64,000 bases of DNA, taken from the NCBI GenBank assembly GCA_016718825.1, contig JADKCL010000022.1, positions 93,008 to 157,007 on the forward strand. The letters are read 5' to 3'. The notes beneath the pieces were generated by a model. The model saw only the letters and a list, made by a program, of their open reading frames with translations, had not been told where the DNA came from and searched no databases. Position 1 is the first letter of the stretch; each line of letters opens with the position of its first letter. Source of the DNA: Bacteroidota bacterium. Its GTDB lineage: Bacteria; Bacteroidota; Bacteroidia; J057; JADKCL01. Position numbers and translations under genes: made by a program. Shown one piece after another: positions 53,044-62,535 of the stretch.

Positions 53044-53543
53044 GCATGAAAAAGATGATCCGCTTTGGAATGGGAATGGTTTTGTTGTCGATGCTCGGCC
53101 TGAGCAGCTGCAAAAAGGAGGTCATTTACACCTACGAAGTCAATGATGTCGACGTTTCCCAACCCGGTGCGGCCAAGCCCAACGTCAAGTCTGACCTTGA
53201 AGTGTTGTCCATCGCCTATTCCGATTTGTTTGGGTCGACAATTCCCGCCGATAAATTGGAAGCATTGGCATTGACCTATCAATCCTTTGGGGACAAACGC
53301 TTGGTGTTGGACATGGTGATCCTGAATTTCCTGAACGATCCGAATGTCGTCATTCCAACGGATGGGGCGATGCGGGCGGATGTTGAAGCTTTTGTCGACG
53401 CGAGCTACCGCAAATTTTACGTGCGTGAACCTTCGGCATTTGAACGCTGGTTTGTTAGCGATTTGATCCGCAAGGATGCGACGCTCACGCCCGATTTGGT
53501 TTACTATGCCTTCATGACGAGCGTAGAATACAGATTTTACTGA
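53040..53543 (+). CDS. Lipoprotein with DUF1549-like segment
   Basis: A 167-residue protein with lipoprotein signal MSMKKMIRFGMGMVLLSMLGLSSC (lipobox LSSC). The C-terminal part (FYVREPSAFERWFVSDLI) repeats the R-x-P-type pattern of the gene before it. It overlaps the upstream gene by 4 bp and ends 13 bp before the DUF1501 gene. Function is unknown; the paired layout points to a shared complex. Confidence 0.7.
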   Translation: MSMKKMIRFGMGMVLLSMLGLSSCKKEVIYTYEVNDVDVSQPGAAKPNVKSDLEVLSIAYSDLFGSTIPADKLEALALTYQSFGDKRLVLDMVILNFLNDPNVVIPTDGAMRADVEAFVDASYRKFYVREPSAFERWFVSDLIRKDATLTPDLVYYAFMTSVEYRFY

Positions 53544-53556
53544 GGGGAAACGGAGA

Positions 53557-54885
53557 ATGAAACGAAGAGACTTTCTGAGAACATTGGGACTCGCGACGGC
53601 AGGAGCGGTCGCTGCGCCTTATATTTTGCCTTCCGGACGGCTGTTTGCCTCCACGGGTTCCCGCCGGGTCAATCACGTGGTCGTTTGCCTGTTTGCAGGC
53701 GGCGTGCGCAACCTCGAATCCGTCCAAAAGATCGATGGCAACTTGATGCCTTCGATTTTGACGGGCAACGAGGCCATTTCGAATGACATTGCGTTTGGGA
53801 TCGCTGCAATGCCGACTTCACCGCTCGCTTTGCCGCTTCAAAAATACGGGACGCTGTACAAAGAATTCCGCTTTGGCGAAGGGCCGACCGGGCATTATTC
53901 GGCACATGCCGTGGCTTTGACCGGCCGCTATGCCGACACGAATGTCAATTTGCGCGAATCTCCCAAGTATCCCACCGTTTTCGAACTCTACCGCAAACAT
54001 TCATCACCCGAAAAAAATGCTTTGAATGCTTGGTGGATTTCCAATTCGCTCGGGCCCTACCCCTACTTGAATTACAGTTCCTATCCCGGCTACGGCAGCC
54101 TTTACGGAGCCAATTTTATTCAGCCGACGTCGTTTTATCAGCCGCAGAGCGCGCAAGCACTTGGGAACATGCGGGCGTACACGCAGCAGCAGCGCACGAG
54201 CCGCGACAAGGTGCGCGACTTTCTCGACAAGAATTTCACCGTCGGCTACGATCCCAACGCCGCAGGCGTGGTCAATCCCGGCGCTGACGGCGATCGCCTC
54301 CGTGATTTTAATGCCGCGACATTGGCGGCAGTACAATCGGGACAATATGTAGATCCGTGGTCTGTCGGGCCGAGTAACATGAACAATGACCTCTACAACA
54401 TGTTCTTCGCCGAAAAGGTGATTCAGGAATTCAAACCTGAATTGCTCGTGGTAAACATGCAGGACGTTGACATTTGCCATTTTGACTTCACCCGGTATGC
54501 CGACAGCCTCCACAAGGCCGATTTTGCCGTGGCGAAACTCTGGCAAGCCATTCAAGCCACTCCCGGCATGGCCAATGATACCGTGCTGATCGTGGTTCCC
54601 GAGCATGGCAGAAACCAAGTCCCCAACACGGTGATTGACCAATTTGGACGATATGCGATCGACCATACGGCGATCGACCAAACGAGCGGCGACCAAATGT
54701 CGCGGGAGATTTTCTGCCTCGTGGTTGGCCCTCCCGGCGTCGTGCGGCAAGATCAGGTGATCACGCAAGTGCGCGGCGAAAGCATCGACATCGTACCCAC
54801 AGTGGCACAACTGCTGGGATTTGATACCGACATTCCGGTGGGCGTGCGGCCTCCGGGCCAAAACTTGGGGGATGCATTCCTATGA
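53557..54885 (+). CDS. Tat-exported DUF1501 domain protein
   Basis: A 442-residue protein with a twin-arginine signal (MKRRDFLRTLGLATAGAVAA). The DUF1501 domain has a sulfatase/alkaline-phosphatase-like fold: GPTGHYSAHAVALTG, NMQDVDICHFDF, IVVPEHGRNQVPNT and the late DIVPTVAQLLGFD. Tat export implies folding with a cofactor in the cytoplasm. Its usual partner DUF1800 is absent; here it is flanked by lipoproteins in one operon. The substrate is unknown. Confidence 0.88.
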   Translation: MKRRDFLRTLGLATAGAVAAPYILPSGRLFASTGSRRVNHVVVCLFAGGVRNLESVQKIDGNLMPSILTGNEAISNDIAFGIAAMPTSPLALPLQKYGTLYKEFRFGEGPTGHYSAHAVALTGRYADTNVNLRESPKYPTVFELYRKHSSPEKNALNAWWISNSLGPYPYLNYSSYPGYGSLYGANFIQPTSFYQPQSAQALGNMRAYTQQQRTSRDKVRDFLDKNFTVGYDPNAAGVVNPGADGDRLRDFNAATLAAVQSGQYVDPWSVGPSNMNNDLYNMFFAEKVIQEFKPELLVVNMQDVDICHFDFTRYADSLHKADFAVAKLWQAIQATPGMANDTVLIVVPEHGRNQVPNTVIDQFGRYAIDHTAIDQTSGDQMSREIFCLVVGPPGVVRQDQVITQVRGESIDIVPTVAQLLGFDTDIPVGVRPPGQNLGDAFL

Positions 54886-55808
54886 AAAATCCAATCCAAC
54901 GACTGCTGTTTGCGATGCTGTTGGCGGCGTTGGCATTCTCCGGATGCAAGGACGATGATCCGCTTCCCGACAATCCCTACGATGACATCGACTACGGAAA
55001 CGGGAATCCGAGTACATACACCCCTGACCCCGATGGCATTGCAGGCATCTACGAAAATATCTTGCGGAAGAAATGCAGCCTCCCGGGATGCCATGACGGG
55101 CATTTCGAGCCGGATTTCCGGTCGATTCAGTCCTCTTGGTCGACGCTTGTTTACCACGACATCGTGAAAAACACCCAGGATTCGGCGTATTCCTACCGCG
55201 TATTACCCAACGACACAGCCAATTCGATGTTTTGGTACCGTCTCACGCGCGGCGATGCCCAATTGCAGCAAATGCCCGCGACCGGTCAGTACCTCACCGC
55301 TACCGAATTGGCGAACGTGCGCAATTGGATCCTCAATGGCGCAAAGGACATGTTTGGCAATACGCCGATTTTGCCCAACGGCGAACCGAATATCCTGGGT
55401 TATGTCGCCTTCAACCCCTCCTACACCGTTCAGTTGGATGTGACCAACAACCGTTTGGATTCGGTTCCCTACCATCCTTTCAAAGTCGATCCGAATACCA
55501 ACTTCAACGTCTTGATGCTCGTGGAGGATGACAGCACGGCCGTGAATCAATTGCAAGTCAATCAGTTGAAATTATCCTACAGCATGGACAATTTCACAGG
55601 TGCGTCTACGGTGAATGCCTTTTACCTTTCCCTCTCGGGCTACAGCGTTTGGGTTTGCCCGATCAACAGCGGCAATTTTGCTTCGGGGGATACGATTTAC
55701 ATGCGCTATTACGTGAATGACGGCGACCACGCCCAAAACACGGAATTCCCGCGCTCGGACATGGACGATGCCTACAAAACGTATGCAGCATTTTATGTAA
55801 AGCCATGA
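54882..55808 (+). CDS. Lipoprotein with CX4CH cytochrome-like motif
   Basis: A 308-residue protein with a lipoprotein signal (ending LAFSGC). Near residues 62-72 the sequence CSLPGCHDG has a CX4CH pattern, a rare variant of the c-type heme site; the region to 155 (MPATGQYLTATELANVRNWILNGA) is typical of PSD1/cytochrome-c-type domains with the Met ligand. The C-terminal half is beta-rich. It overlaps the DUF1501 gene by 4 bp. It may be an electron-transfer partner. Confidence 0.75.
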   Translation: MKNPIQRLLFAMLLAALAFSGCKDDDPLPDNPYDDIDYGNGNPSTYTPDPDGIAGIYENILRKKCSLPGCHDGHFEPDFRSIQSSWSTLVYHDIVKNTQDSAYSYRVLPNDTANSMFWYRLTRGDAQLQQMPATGQYLTATELANVRNWILNGAKDMFGNTPILPNGEPNILGYVAFNPSYTVQLDVTNNRLDSVPYHPFKVDPNTNFNVLMLVEDDSTAVNQLQVNQLKLSYSMDNFTGASTVNAFYLSLSGYSVWVCPINSGNFASGDTIYMRYYVNDGDHAQNTEFPRSDMDDAYKTYAAFYVKP

Positions 55809-56266
55809 GAAAGCAATTTTCATTCAGCAGAATTCCCCTTGCTGCAGCGGTCATGCTGACCTTGTTTTCTGCCTGCAAAAAGGAGAAAATCGATCTCACG
55901 GATCCGGTTCCGACAATTTTGGGCATCACCGTTTCCCCTGCCACCGTCGTCGAATTCCAGGATTCCATCATTTTCCTGATCGACTACCGTGATGGCGATG
56001 GCGACCTCGGCGAAAATTCGCCCGATGCCCACAACCTCTTCGTCACCGACAACCGCATCAACGTCACCGAGGAATTCCGCATCCGTGAATTGGCGCCGCA
56101 AGGTGCAGAGATTCCTATCACGGGGACCTTGCGGGTCGTCTTGCGCAACACGGGCATCACCGACAATTCCAATTCGCAGACGGTAACCTACACGATTTAT
56201 ATGAAGGACCGGGCTGGCAATGAGAGTGATCGGCTAGTGACCCCCTCGATCACGGTGACGCGGTAA
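55805..56266 (+). CDS. Small lipoprotein, last gene of the DUF1501 operon
   Basis: A 153-residue protein with a lipoprotein signal (LTLFSACKKE). The remaining beta-rich sequence, with DYRDGDGDLGENSPDAHNLFV and the final NESDRLVTPSITV, looks like an Ig-type or cadherin-like domain with an acidic loop that could hold calcium. It starts inside the preceding stop (ATGA). I recognise no named family. Confidence 0.75.
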   Translation: MRKQFSFSRIPLAAAVMLTLFSACKKEKIDLTDPVPTILGITVSPATVVEFQDSIIFLIDYRDGDGDLGENSPDAHNLFVTDNRINVTEEFRIRELAPQGAEIPITGTLRVVLRNTGITDNSNSQTVTYTIYMKDRAGNESDRLVTPSITVTR

Positions 56267-56397
56267 ATAGGCTGGCATTCAAGGAAAACGAGCGGCTTGA
56301 CGGGATTGAAAATTGATTTGAATCACCTTTTCTTCGAATCTTTGGAACTATCCTGCCCCCAAACGAGTTGTAGACTCCAAGAAGCTCCCACTGCTTT

Positions 56398-57729
56398 ATG
56401 AAAGTCAATGTCCCCGAATTAAATCTGCCCCGCGTCATCATCATCGGCGGCGGATTTGCAGGCATCAACCTTGCCCAAGCACTTAGAAATGCCCCGGTGC
56501 AAGTTGTGATGTTTGACAAGCACAACTACCACACGTTTCAACCGCTGCTCTACCAAGTCGCCACCGGCGGATTGGAGCCTGACTCGATCGCTTTTCCCCT
56601 GCGGAAAATGTTCAAAAAGCAGCAAAACTTCACCTTCCGGATGGCCGAGGTTAATGGGGTGGATGTCGAAGGCAAAAAGATCATCACTTCCATCGGCGAA
56701 ATCAAATACGACTACCTCGTGGTCGCAACGGGTTCGCGCACCAACTTCTTCGGGTTGAAAGGCTTGCAAGAGATGTCGCATGGCATGAAAAACATCCCGG
56801 AGGCGCTGGATTTGCGGAGTTTGATCCTGCAAAATTTTGAACAAGCGGTCTTGACAGCTGATCTCGACGAGCGCAACGCCCTGATGAACTTCGTGGTCGT
56901 GGGCGCAGGTCCCACGGGCGTGGAAACCTCCGGCGCCTTGGCCGAATTGAAACATCATATCCTACCCAAAGACTACCCCGAATTGGACCTGCGGAGGATG
57001 CAAATCCACCTGATCGAGGCGGGAGACCGGGTTTTGCCTGGCATGACGGGGGAATCCTCGGAGAATGCGCAAAAGGCCTTGGACAAAATGGGCGTTCATC
57101 TTTGGTTGAATGCCAAGGTCGAATCGTATGACGGCACTTCAGTGCACCTCGCAGGCGGAAAAACGCTGGATGCGATGACCGTGATCTGGTCGGCGGGTGT
57201 GGTCGGCAATGCCTTGCCGGGCTTGGAAGCCGCCGTCGGCCGTGGCGGACGCATCGAAGTGGATCAATTCAACCGGGTAAAGGGGCAATCCAATATTTTT
57301 GCGATCGGCGACGTCGCCTTGATGCGTACCGAGGAATACCCTGCGGGGCATCCAGGGGTCGCGCAGGTGGCGATGCAACAGGGAAGTTTGCTGGCGCGGA
57401 ACATCAAAAGCGCCATTTTCCAGCGGGAAATGCGGGCATTCAAATACAAGGACATGGGGACGATGGCGACCATCGGCCGCAACAAAGCGGTGGGTGATAT
57501 TGGTCGACTCAAGCTCAAAGGACTTCCTGCTTGGGTGCTTTGGCTCGCAATCCACCTGTTTTCCCTCGCCGGATTCCGCAACCGTTTGGTCGTTTTCATC
57601 AACTGGTTTTGGAGCTATGTGACCTACGACAAGGGAACGAGGCTCATCATCAGACCTTATCTGAGAAAAGTGAACAAATTGGACAGCAAGGAGATTACAC
57701 CGAGACTGGACAAAACGCTGTCGAATTGA
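56398..57729 (+). CDS. Type II NADH dehydrogenase (NDH-2)
   Basis: A 443-residue flavoprotein with two Rossmann folds. The FAD site is VIIIGGGFAGI near residue 13, and the NADH site is VVVGAGPTGVETSG near residue 165. The late GDVALMRTEEYP carries the FAD-pyrophosphate contact, and hydrophobic C-terminal helices anchor it to the inner membrane. It oxidises NADH and passes electrons to quinone without pumping protons. Together with the nuo genes nearby the cell has two NADH oxidation routes. Confidence 0.93.
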   Translation: MKVNVPELNLPRVIIIGGGFAGINLAQALRNAPVQVVMFDKHNYHTFQPLLYQVATGGLEPDSIAFPLRKMFKKQQNFTFRMAEVNGVDVEGKKIITSIGEIKYDYLVVATGSRTNFFGLKGLQEMSHGMKNIPEALDLRSLILQNFEQAVLTADLDERNALMNFVVVGAGPTGVETSGALAELKHHILPKDYPELDLRRMQIHLIEAGDRVLPGMTGESSENAQKALDKMGVHLWLNAKVESYDGTSVHLAGGKTLDAMTVIWSAGVVGNALPGLEAAVGRGGRIEVDQFNRVKGQSNIFAIGDVALMRTEEYPAGHPGVAQVAMQQGSLLARNIKSAIFQREMRAFKYKDMGTMATIGRNKAVGDIGRLKLKGLPAWVLWLAIHLFSLAGFRNRLVVFINWFWSYVTYDKGTRLIIRPYLRKVNKLDSKEITPRLDKTLSN

Positions 57730-57796
57730 TTTGCAACCAACTGCAACTAAACGCTTTTGCCTCCAAGGGAAAAACCCTCGCAGGCACCTTCGCGGC

Positions 57797-59155
57797 TTAA
57801 TGCTGAATGACCAGTCGCTGAAACTTGAATTTTCCGCTCGCGTCTTTCATTCGCAGGAGATAAATGCCGTTTGACCAATTGCGCGTGTCCATTTCCATGG
57901 AAGCCTCTTTTTTGAGATCTTCCGAAATCGCCTGCTGAAACACCAATTTCCCGGAGACATCGACTACCTCCAGCAAGGTACCGGCCTTGGCCTCGGCAAA
58001 CGTAACCGTCAGCCGGTCGTCGGCCGGAACAGGCCATGCATTGATATCCAGTGCAAATTGATTCATTCGATGGAGGGTCATGACGTCGGAATAGGCCACT
58101 TCATTGTCTTGACCGATCACTTTGACACGGTAGTAAACGACCTCCGAATGCGGAGTGGACAAATCCTGAAAGCGCCATTGTTTCCTGTTTTCAGATTCCA
58201 TGCTGATGTCTGCGGCATCGACTTGCCCAAGGCTGCTGAAATTGGCAGCATCGACCGACCTCTCTACCTCAAAGCGGGAAAAATTCTGATTGGCATTACA
58301 TTCCCAGACGACTTCACTTGCAACGGCCGAAATCCAATCTGCATTTGCATCCACCGCGACAGGCAGGATGAGGTCAAAAATCTGGTAGCTGAACCAATTT
58401 CCTGTGCCGAGATCAAAGAGCCATAGATAACCATTGGCCCATGACGTGCGGAATGAAGCGGAAGTCACTGCAGTGCCCGGCAATTGGCACATCCCTTGGT
58501 AAATGCCGGTATTTTTCTGAAAAAGGTAAAGGCGCTTGAGTACGTAGTCCAGAATCCCGATTTCCCTTCCTGCACAGCCCGTGTACACCACGGTCGTGGA
58601 ATTCAGGTTACCCAAACCCACAGGACAACCCACGAGCAAGTAATTGGAAATGGCTGCATTGGTTGCACGGGAATAGCGGTAAATACGTCCATTGAAATAA
58701 TAAATGACCTCGTTGGCGACGGGATCATAGTCGCCGCAGGATTGGGCATCGGGTTGCGCCATTCCAGTAAAAATACTTGCGCCTGTGTTGAGTGCATAGC
58801 CATTCCCATCAAGGTTTGCGCGCCACATCCCGCTACCACTGTAGCCATTTCCTTCCAACTGATTGGTGTTGGGATTCCACCACATGCCGCGCCAATCAAA
58901 GCCCGCTGTCGTTGTGTAGAGTTGCGTCCCGGTGGCCGACCAAGTTTCCAACGGGAAGCCAGGGTTACCGGCCCTCACCCCATAGTACCTCGCACGGATC
59001 GGATTGTAGCCTACACCTGAGCAATTGAGCAAATTGGTAGACTGATAATCAAGAATGATCCCGGGAATGGCATTGGGAAGAAGGTTGCATTGACCGAAAA
59101 CATGCCCGGACAAGAACAAGCACATCAAAACAAGGGTCGCGTAGACTTTCCGCAT
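57797..59155 (-). CDS. T9SS cargo protein of the DFDWRGMW family
   Basis: A 452-residue protein with a signal peptide (about 1-21, ending HVFG). The middle (about 40-265) has repeated beta units, including FDWRGMWWNPNTNQLEGNG. A VWECNANQNFSRFEVERSVDA segment leads to a T9SS type A sorting domain (NAWPVPADDRLTVTFAEA to LVIQ). The FDWRGMW region is shared with the secreted protein at 63109-63912, suggesting paralogy. It may be a surface beta-propeller-like protein. Confidence 0.85.
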   Translation of the reverse strand: MRKVYATLVLMCLFLSGHVFGQCNLLPNAIPGIILDYQSTNLLNCSGVGYNPIRARYYGVRAGNPGFPLETWSATGTQLYTTTAGFDWRGMWWNPNTNQLEGNGYSGSGMWRANLDGNGYALNTGASIFTGMAQPDAQSCGDYDPVANEVIYYFNGRIYRYSRATNAAISNYLLVGCPVGLGNLNSTTVVYTGCAGREIGILDYVLKRLYLFQKNTGIYQGMCQLPGTAVTSASFRTSWANGYLWLFDLGTGNWFSYQIFDLILPVAVDANADWISAVASEVVWECNANQNFSRFEVERSVDAANFSSLGQVDAADISMESENRKQWRFQDLSTPHSEVVYYRVKVIGQDNEVAYSDVMTLHRMNQFALDINAWPVPADDRLTVTFAEAKAGTLLEVVDVSGKLVFQQAISEDLKKEASMEMDTRNWSNGIYLLRMKDASGKFKFQRLVIQH

Positions 59156-59300
59156 AAGGCTCCGTATTTAGCTTCAAAAGACGGTAGAAGCTAAGCAATT
59201 TTCAGGTGACGGGCAAGTGGCCTACGGATTGAAAAAGCGGGAATGTCCTTGAAAGAAAACTGTCGAAATTCAACCCATTTACCCAACGAATAGACAGGCC

Positions 59301-60536
59301 CTACCGATCCACCTCGCCCAACACGAAGTCAATAGAGCCCAAAATGGCAATCAAATCGGCGATCAAGACGCCTCGTGAAATTTCAGGAACCACGCTCAAG
59401 TTGCTGAAGCTCGGCCCCTTGGCCTTGCAACGCACAGGAATGTCGCTTTTGCCGTCGGTGATAAAATAGAAGCCCAATTCGCCTTTGGGGTTTTCTGCAC
59501 GGGTGTAGAATTCGCCGGCTTTGGGACGTGCCTTGGGCGGACACATCGCGCGTGGATCAAAATTATCGCCCCTCGGATAGGCTTTGGTGAGCTGCTCCAG
59601 GCATTGCGAAACGATTTTCAAGGATTCGGCGACTTCATCGACACGCACTTTGTAGCGGTCCCAACAGTCGCCAACCTTGCCCATTTCGCCTTTTCCGACA
59701 CAAATCTCAAAATCCAATTCCGGATAGACGGAATAGCCATCCATCCGCCGCAAATCCAGTTTCAGACCTGATCCGCGCAGCACAGGCCCAGAGCAACCGT
59801 AGCTGATCGCGACCTCGCGCGGGAGCACGCCGACATTCGCGGTGCGTTGCACGAAAATGGGATTTTCCGTGAGCAGACCGTTCAATTCTGCCAGTTTCGG
59901 CTTGAAATACTGGACAAATTCGGCGCAACGCTCCTCAAATCCGACGGGCAGGTCATAGAACAGGCCGCCAATCCAGATATAATTGTAGAGCATCCTTGCG
60001 CCGGAGGCCCATTCGAGCATCTTCAGGATATGGTCACGGTCACGGAAGCACCACAAAAACGGCGTAACGGCTCCAATATCCAATCCAAACGTGCCAATCG
60101 CGACCAAATGGGAGGCAATCCGATTCAATTCCGCCACCAAAACGCGGATGTACTCGACCCTTTTGGGCAGTTTTCCGGCGATGCCCATCATCTGCTCGAT
60201 CCCCATGACGAAGGCGAGGTTGTTGTTCATCGAGGCGAGGTAATCCAAGCGATCGGTGTAGGGAATCGTCTGCGGAAACGGCAGGGATTCGGCATGTTTT
60301 TCAAAGCAGCGGTGCAGATAGCCGAGGTGCGGAATGACTTCCAGCACGATTTCGCCGTCGGTGACGAGCTCCAAGCGCAAAACCCCGTGCGTGCTCGGGT
60401 GTTGCGGGCCCATGTTGAGGATCATTTCCTCGCTTGCCAAGTCTTGGAGCCGGGCTTTGCCGGGTGCAGAGCGCCGCAGCAATTCGCGGTAGTCGAGCTC
60501 CGTGCGCGCAGCGTTGGGGTGTTGGGTCGTAGCCAT
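59301..60536 (-). CDS. nuoD: NADH-quinone oxidoreductase subunit D
   Basis: A 411-residue 49-kDa subunit of respiratory complex I, in the membrane arm junction near the quinone site. Clear motifs are LNMGPQHPSTHGVLRL (quinone-binding loop), YTDRLDYLASM, EWASGARMLYNY and PVRCKAKGPSF near the end. It overlaps the nuoC stop by 1 bp (TGATG). It is a separate protein here, not fused to NuoC. nuoE and later subunits are not in the window beyond this gene. Confidence 0.95.
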   Translation of the reverse strand: MATTQHPNAARTELDYRELLRRSAPGKARLQDLASEEMILNMGPQHPSTHGVLRLELVTDGEIVLEVIPHLGYLHRCFEKHAESLPFPQTIPYTDRLDYLASMNNNLAFVMGIEQMMGIAGKLPKRVEYIRVLVAELNRIASHLVAIGTFGLDIGAVTPFLWCFRDRDHILKMLEWASGARMLYNYIWIGGLFYDLPVGFEERCAEFVQYFKPKLAELNGLLTENPIFVQRTANVGVLPREVAISYGCSGPVLRGSGLKLDLRRMDGYSVYPELDFEICVGKGEMGKVGDCWDRYKVRVDEVAESLKIVSQCLEQLTKAYPRGDNFDPRAMCPPKARPKAGEFYTRAENPKGELGFYFITDGKSDIPVRCKAKGPSFSNLSVVPEISRGVLIADLIAILGSIDFVLGEVDR

Positions 60537-61057
60537 CAGTAGGCAGTTTGGATGTCGTGGTAGTACTCAGGATTCACATAATCCTTACGCAACGGATGCC
60601 CGGTCCAATCCTCGGGCATCAAAATGCGGCGCATGTCGGGATGCCCTTCAAACCAGATTCCGACCAAATCGTAGGCTTCACGCTCGTGCCAATTCGCTGC
60701 AAGCCAAATACTTGAAACCGATGGAATGACTGGCAATCCGCTAGGATGCGCATCAGGTGCGACTGTGCGGGACACGAAGCACTTGAGCACGATGCGGTGC
60801 CCACGAGTGATGCTCATGAGGTGGTACACGACGCCGATGCGATTGACGGCCGGCCCTTCGTCGACACCGCTGAGACATTCCAAATAATCGACATACCAAT
60901 CGGGATCGTCACGAAGGAAGCTGCAGACCTCCACAAGATGTGTGGGCGCGATGGCGACCAAGGCTGAGAACCTCATCCTCAAAGCCTTCGACTGCCGCTG
61001 CTCCAAATGCCTTACGATGGCTTCTCTTAACCGCTGGTTTTCACTCATAGTTTGCAA
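60536..61057 (-). CDS. nuoC: NADH-quinone oxidoreductase subunit C
   Basis: A 173-residue 30-kDa subunit of complex I. Characteristic segments are the DYLECLSGVD region and NWHEREAYDLVGIWFEGHPDMRRILMPEDWTGHPLRKDY, the hallmark of the family. The start could be Met4 (61048). It is coupled to nuoD. nuoB lies upstream on the same strand, but separated by a secreted-protein gene on the opposite strand. Confidence 0.93.
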   Translation of the reverse strand: MQTMSENQRLREAIVRHLEQRQSKALRMRFSALVAIAPTHLVEVCSFLRDDPDWYVDYLECLSGVDEGPAVNRIGVVYHLMSITRGHRIVLKCFVSRTVAPDAHPSGLPVIPSVSSIWLAANWHEREAYDLVGIWFEGHPDMRRILMPEDWTGHPLRKDYVNPEYYHDIQTAY

Positions 61058-61326
61058 ATACGCATTGAATCCGCGCGCGCACCTTCAAAATCGGGTGCAA
61101 TATCCACATTTCTGTTCAATTCGAGCACCCATTGAACCTTCATCACAGGGGATAAATCAAGTCTTTGTGCCAGAAATGATACCGAATTCGACCCTCCAAC
61201 TTAAAATTTTATCGATGTAATATTCTTTCACCAAAAATGCTTAATTTCAAGCTTCAAAGCCTCGGATTGGAACTTCCAGGCGTTGTGACGGAATTTTTTT
61301 GGTTGGAATCGGTAAATGTGTGGCTT
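61058..61326. other. Promoter region between nuoC and the secreted gene
   Basis: This 269-bp stretch is AT-rich and gene-free. It should contain the divergent start signals of nuoC (minus) and the secreted protein (plus), but I see no strong TAnnTTTG match. I see no other structure. Confidence 0.4.
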
Positions 61327-62535
61327 ATGAAACAACTGTACACCCTTGTGTTCGTCTTTTTGGTGGCATTTTCGGTGGAGGCTCAAACGACACTGACGGC
61401 AGGACCCGCAATTGGTCCGGTTTATTTGGTGCCTTTTACCTCGGCTTGTTTGAATACCGGTATCCAAAATCAGCCGGTATGCTCTGGCGGGGTCACGGGA
61501 TCCTTCAACTTCACATCAGTGCAATGCTGCGCTTGTCCCACCTCAGGGATGATTTGCCTACCGGGTTCGGTCGCTTACGGCGGTCCCGGCACCTCGGCAT
61601 CTTTCACCAACTACCATACGCTGAGCTATTCGCCGAGCAATGAGCATCAGCAATTCGTGTTTTCGCAGCCCATCTCCAAGTTTCAATTTTCCGTTGCAGG
61701 CCCTGCCGGATCCTCCGAGAGTTTTCAGGCACAAACCTACAATGGAGCGGCTTTGATCAGTACACATACCTTCATGACGGGTGGTACCGGCATCAAGTTG
61801 ACCTATACGATTCAGGGCGTCAATTTCACACGTGTTCAGTTCACTGAAATTACTGCCATCTCAGCTGATGATGAATTGTTTGGCGATGTCTGGATCAATG
61901 CCGGCGCTTGCGGAATTTTACCCTTTGAGTTGACAGACTTCAAGGCAAGCCCAACCCAAACGGGGGAAGTTACATTGACTTGGCAGACGAATGGTGAGGT
62001 GAACAACGCCATGTTCATTGCAGAGCCCTCGAGCGATAGCGAAAACTGGTCGGAAGTCGCCGCACTTGAAGGCGCAGGCACCACCGCGGAGCAAAAGTCC
62101 TACCAAACACTGGATCGTTCGCCATCTGAAGGCATCAACTACTATCGTCTGCGCACAATCGATGAGCAGGGAGAATCGCAGTATTCGCAGATTGTCGCCA
62201 TCAACCTGAACCAAGGCAAGGAAAAGATCGTCGTCTATCCGAATCCTGCGGGTGATTGGCTGCATTTCAACTTTGGCAGCCTAACCGGCGACATGGAGAT
62301 CAGCTTCGTGAACGAACTGGGCCAAGTGCTGAAAAAAGTCGATGCAACCGAGGCCTTGTCGGCCGTCGAGGTGACGGATTTGCCTGCGGGAATCTATCTG
62401 ATGCGCGTGTTGCTCCCTGACGGAACGACTTCGAATCAGACTATCATCAAAAGTAATCGGGGAGCTTTGAATTCGTTTCAGGCGCGGTCAAATTTTCCTT
62501 TGACGCCCAGGCTTTCCTGCCGGATTTTCTCCTGA
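61327..62535 (+). CDS. Secreted T9SS cargo protein inserted between nuoB and nuoC
   Basis: About 402 residues from MKQLYTLVFVFLVAFSVEAQ (signal peptide). The middle has a Cys-rich beta part (ACPTSGMICLPGS) and the FELTDFKASPTQTGEVTLTWQT segment that usually precedes a sorting domain. A T9SS type A domain follows (VVYPNPAGDWLHFNF, then LPAGIYLMRVLLPDG). The domain should end near TIIKSN at about 62457, but the frame runs 25 more residues antisense over the end of nuoB. Loss of a stop or a small frameshift near 62450 may explain the tail. Confidence 0.8.
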   Translation: MKQLYTLVFVFLVAFSVEAQTTLTAGPAIGPVYLVPFTSACLNTGIQNQPVCSGGVTGSFNFTSVQCCACPTSGMICLPGSVAYGGPGTSASFTNYHTLSYSPSNEHQQFVFSQPISKFQFSVAGPAGSSESFQAQTYNGAALISTHTFMTGGTGIKLTYTIQGVNFTRVQFTEITAISADDELFGDVWINAGACGILPFELTDFKASPTQTGEVTLTWQTNGEVNNAMFIAEPSSDSENWSEVAALEGAGTTAEQKSYQTLDRSPSEGINYYRLRTIDEQGESQYSQIVAINLNQGKEKIVVYPNPAGDWLHFNFGSLTGDMEISFVNELGQVLKKVDATEALSAVEVTDLPAGIYLMRVLLPDGTTSNQTIIKSNRGALNSFQARSNFPLTPRLSCRIFS

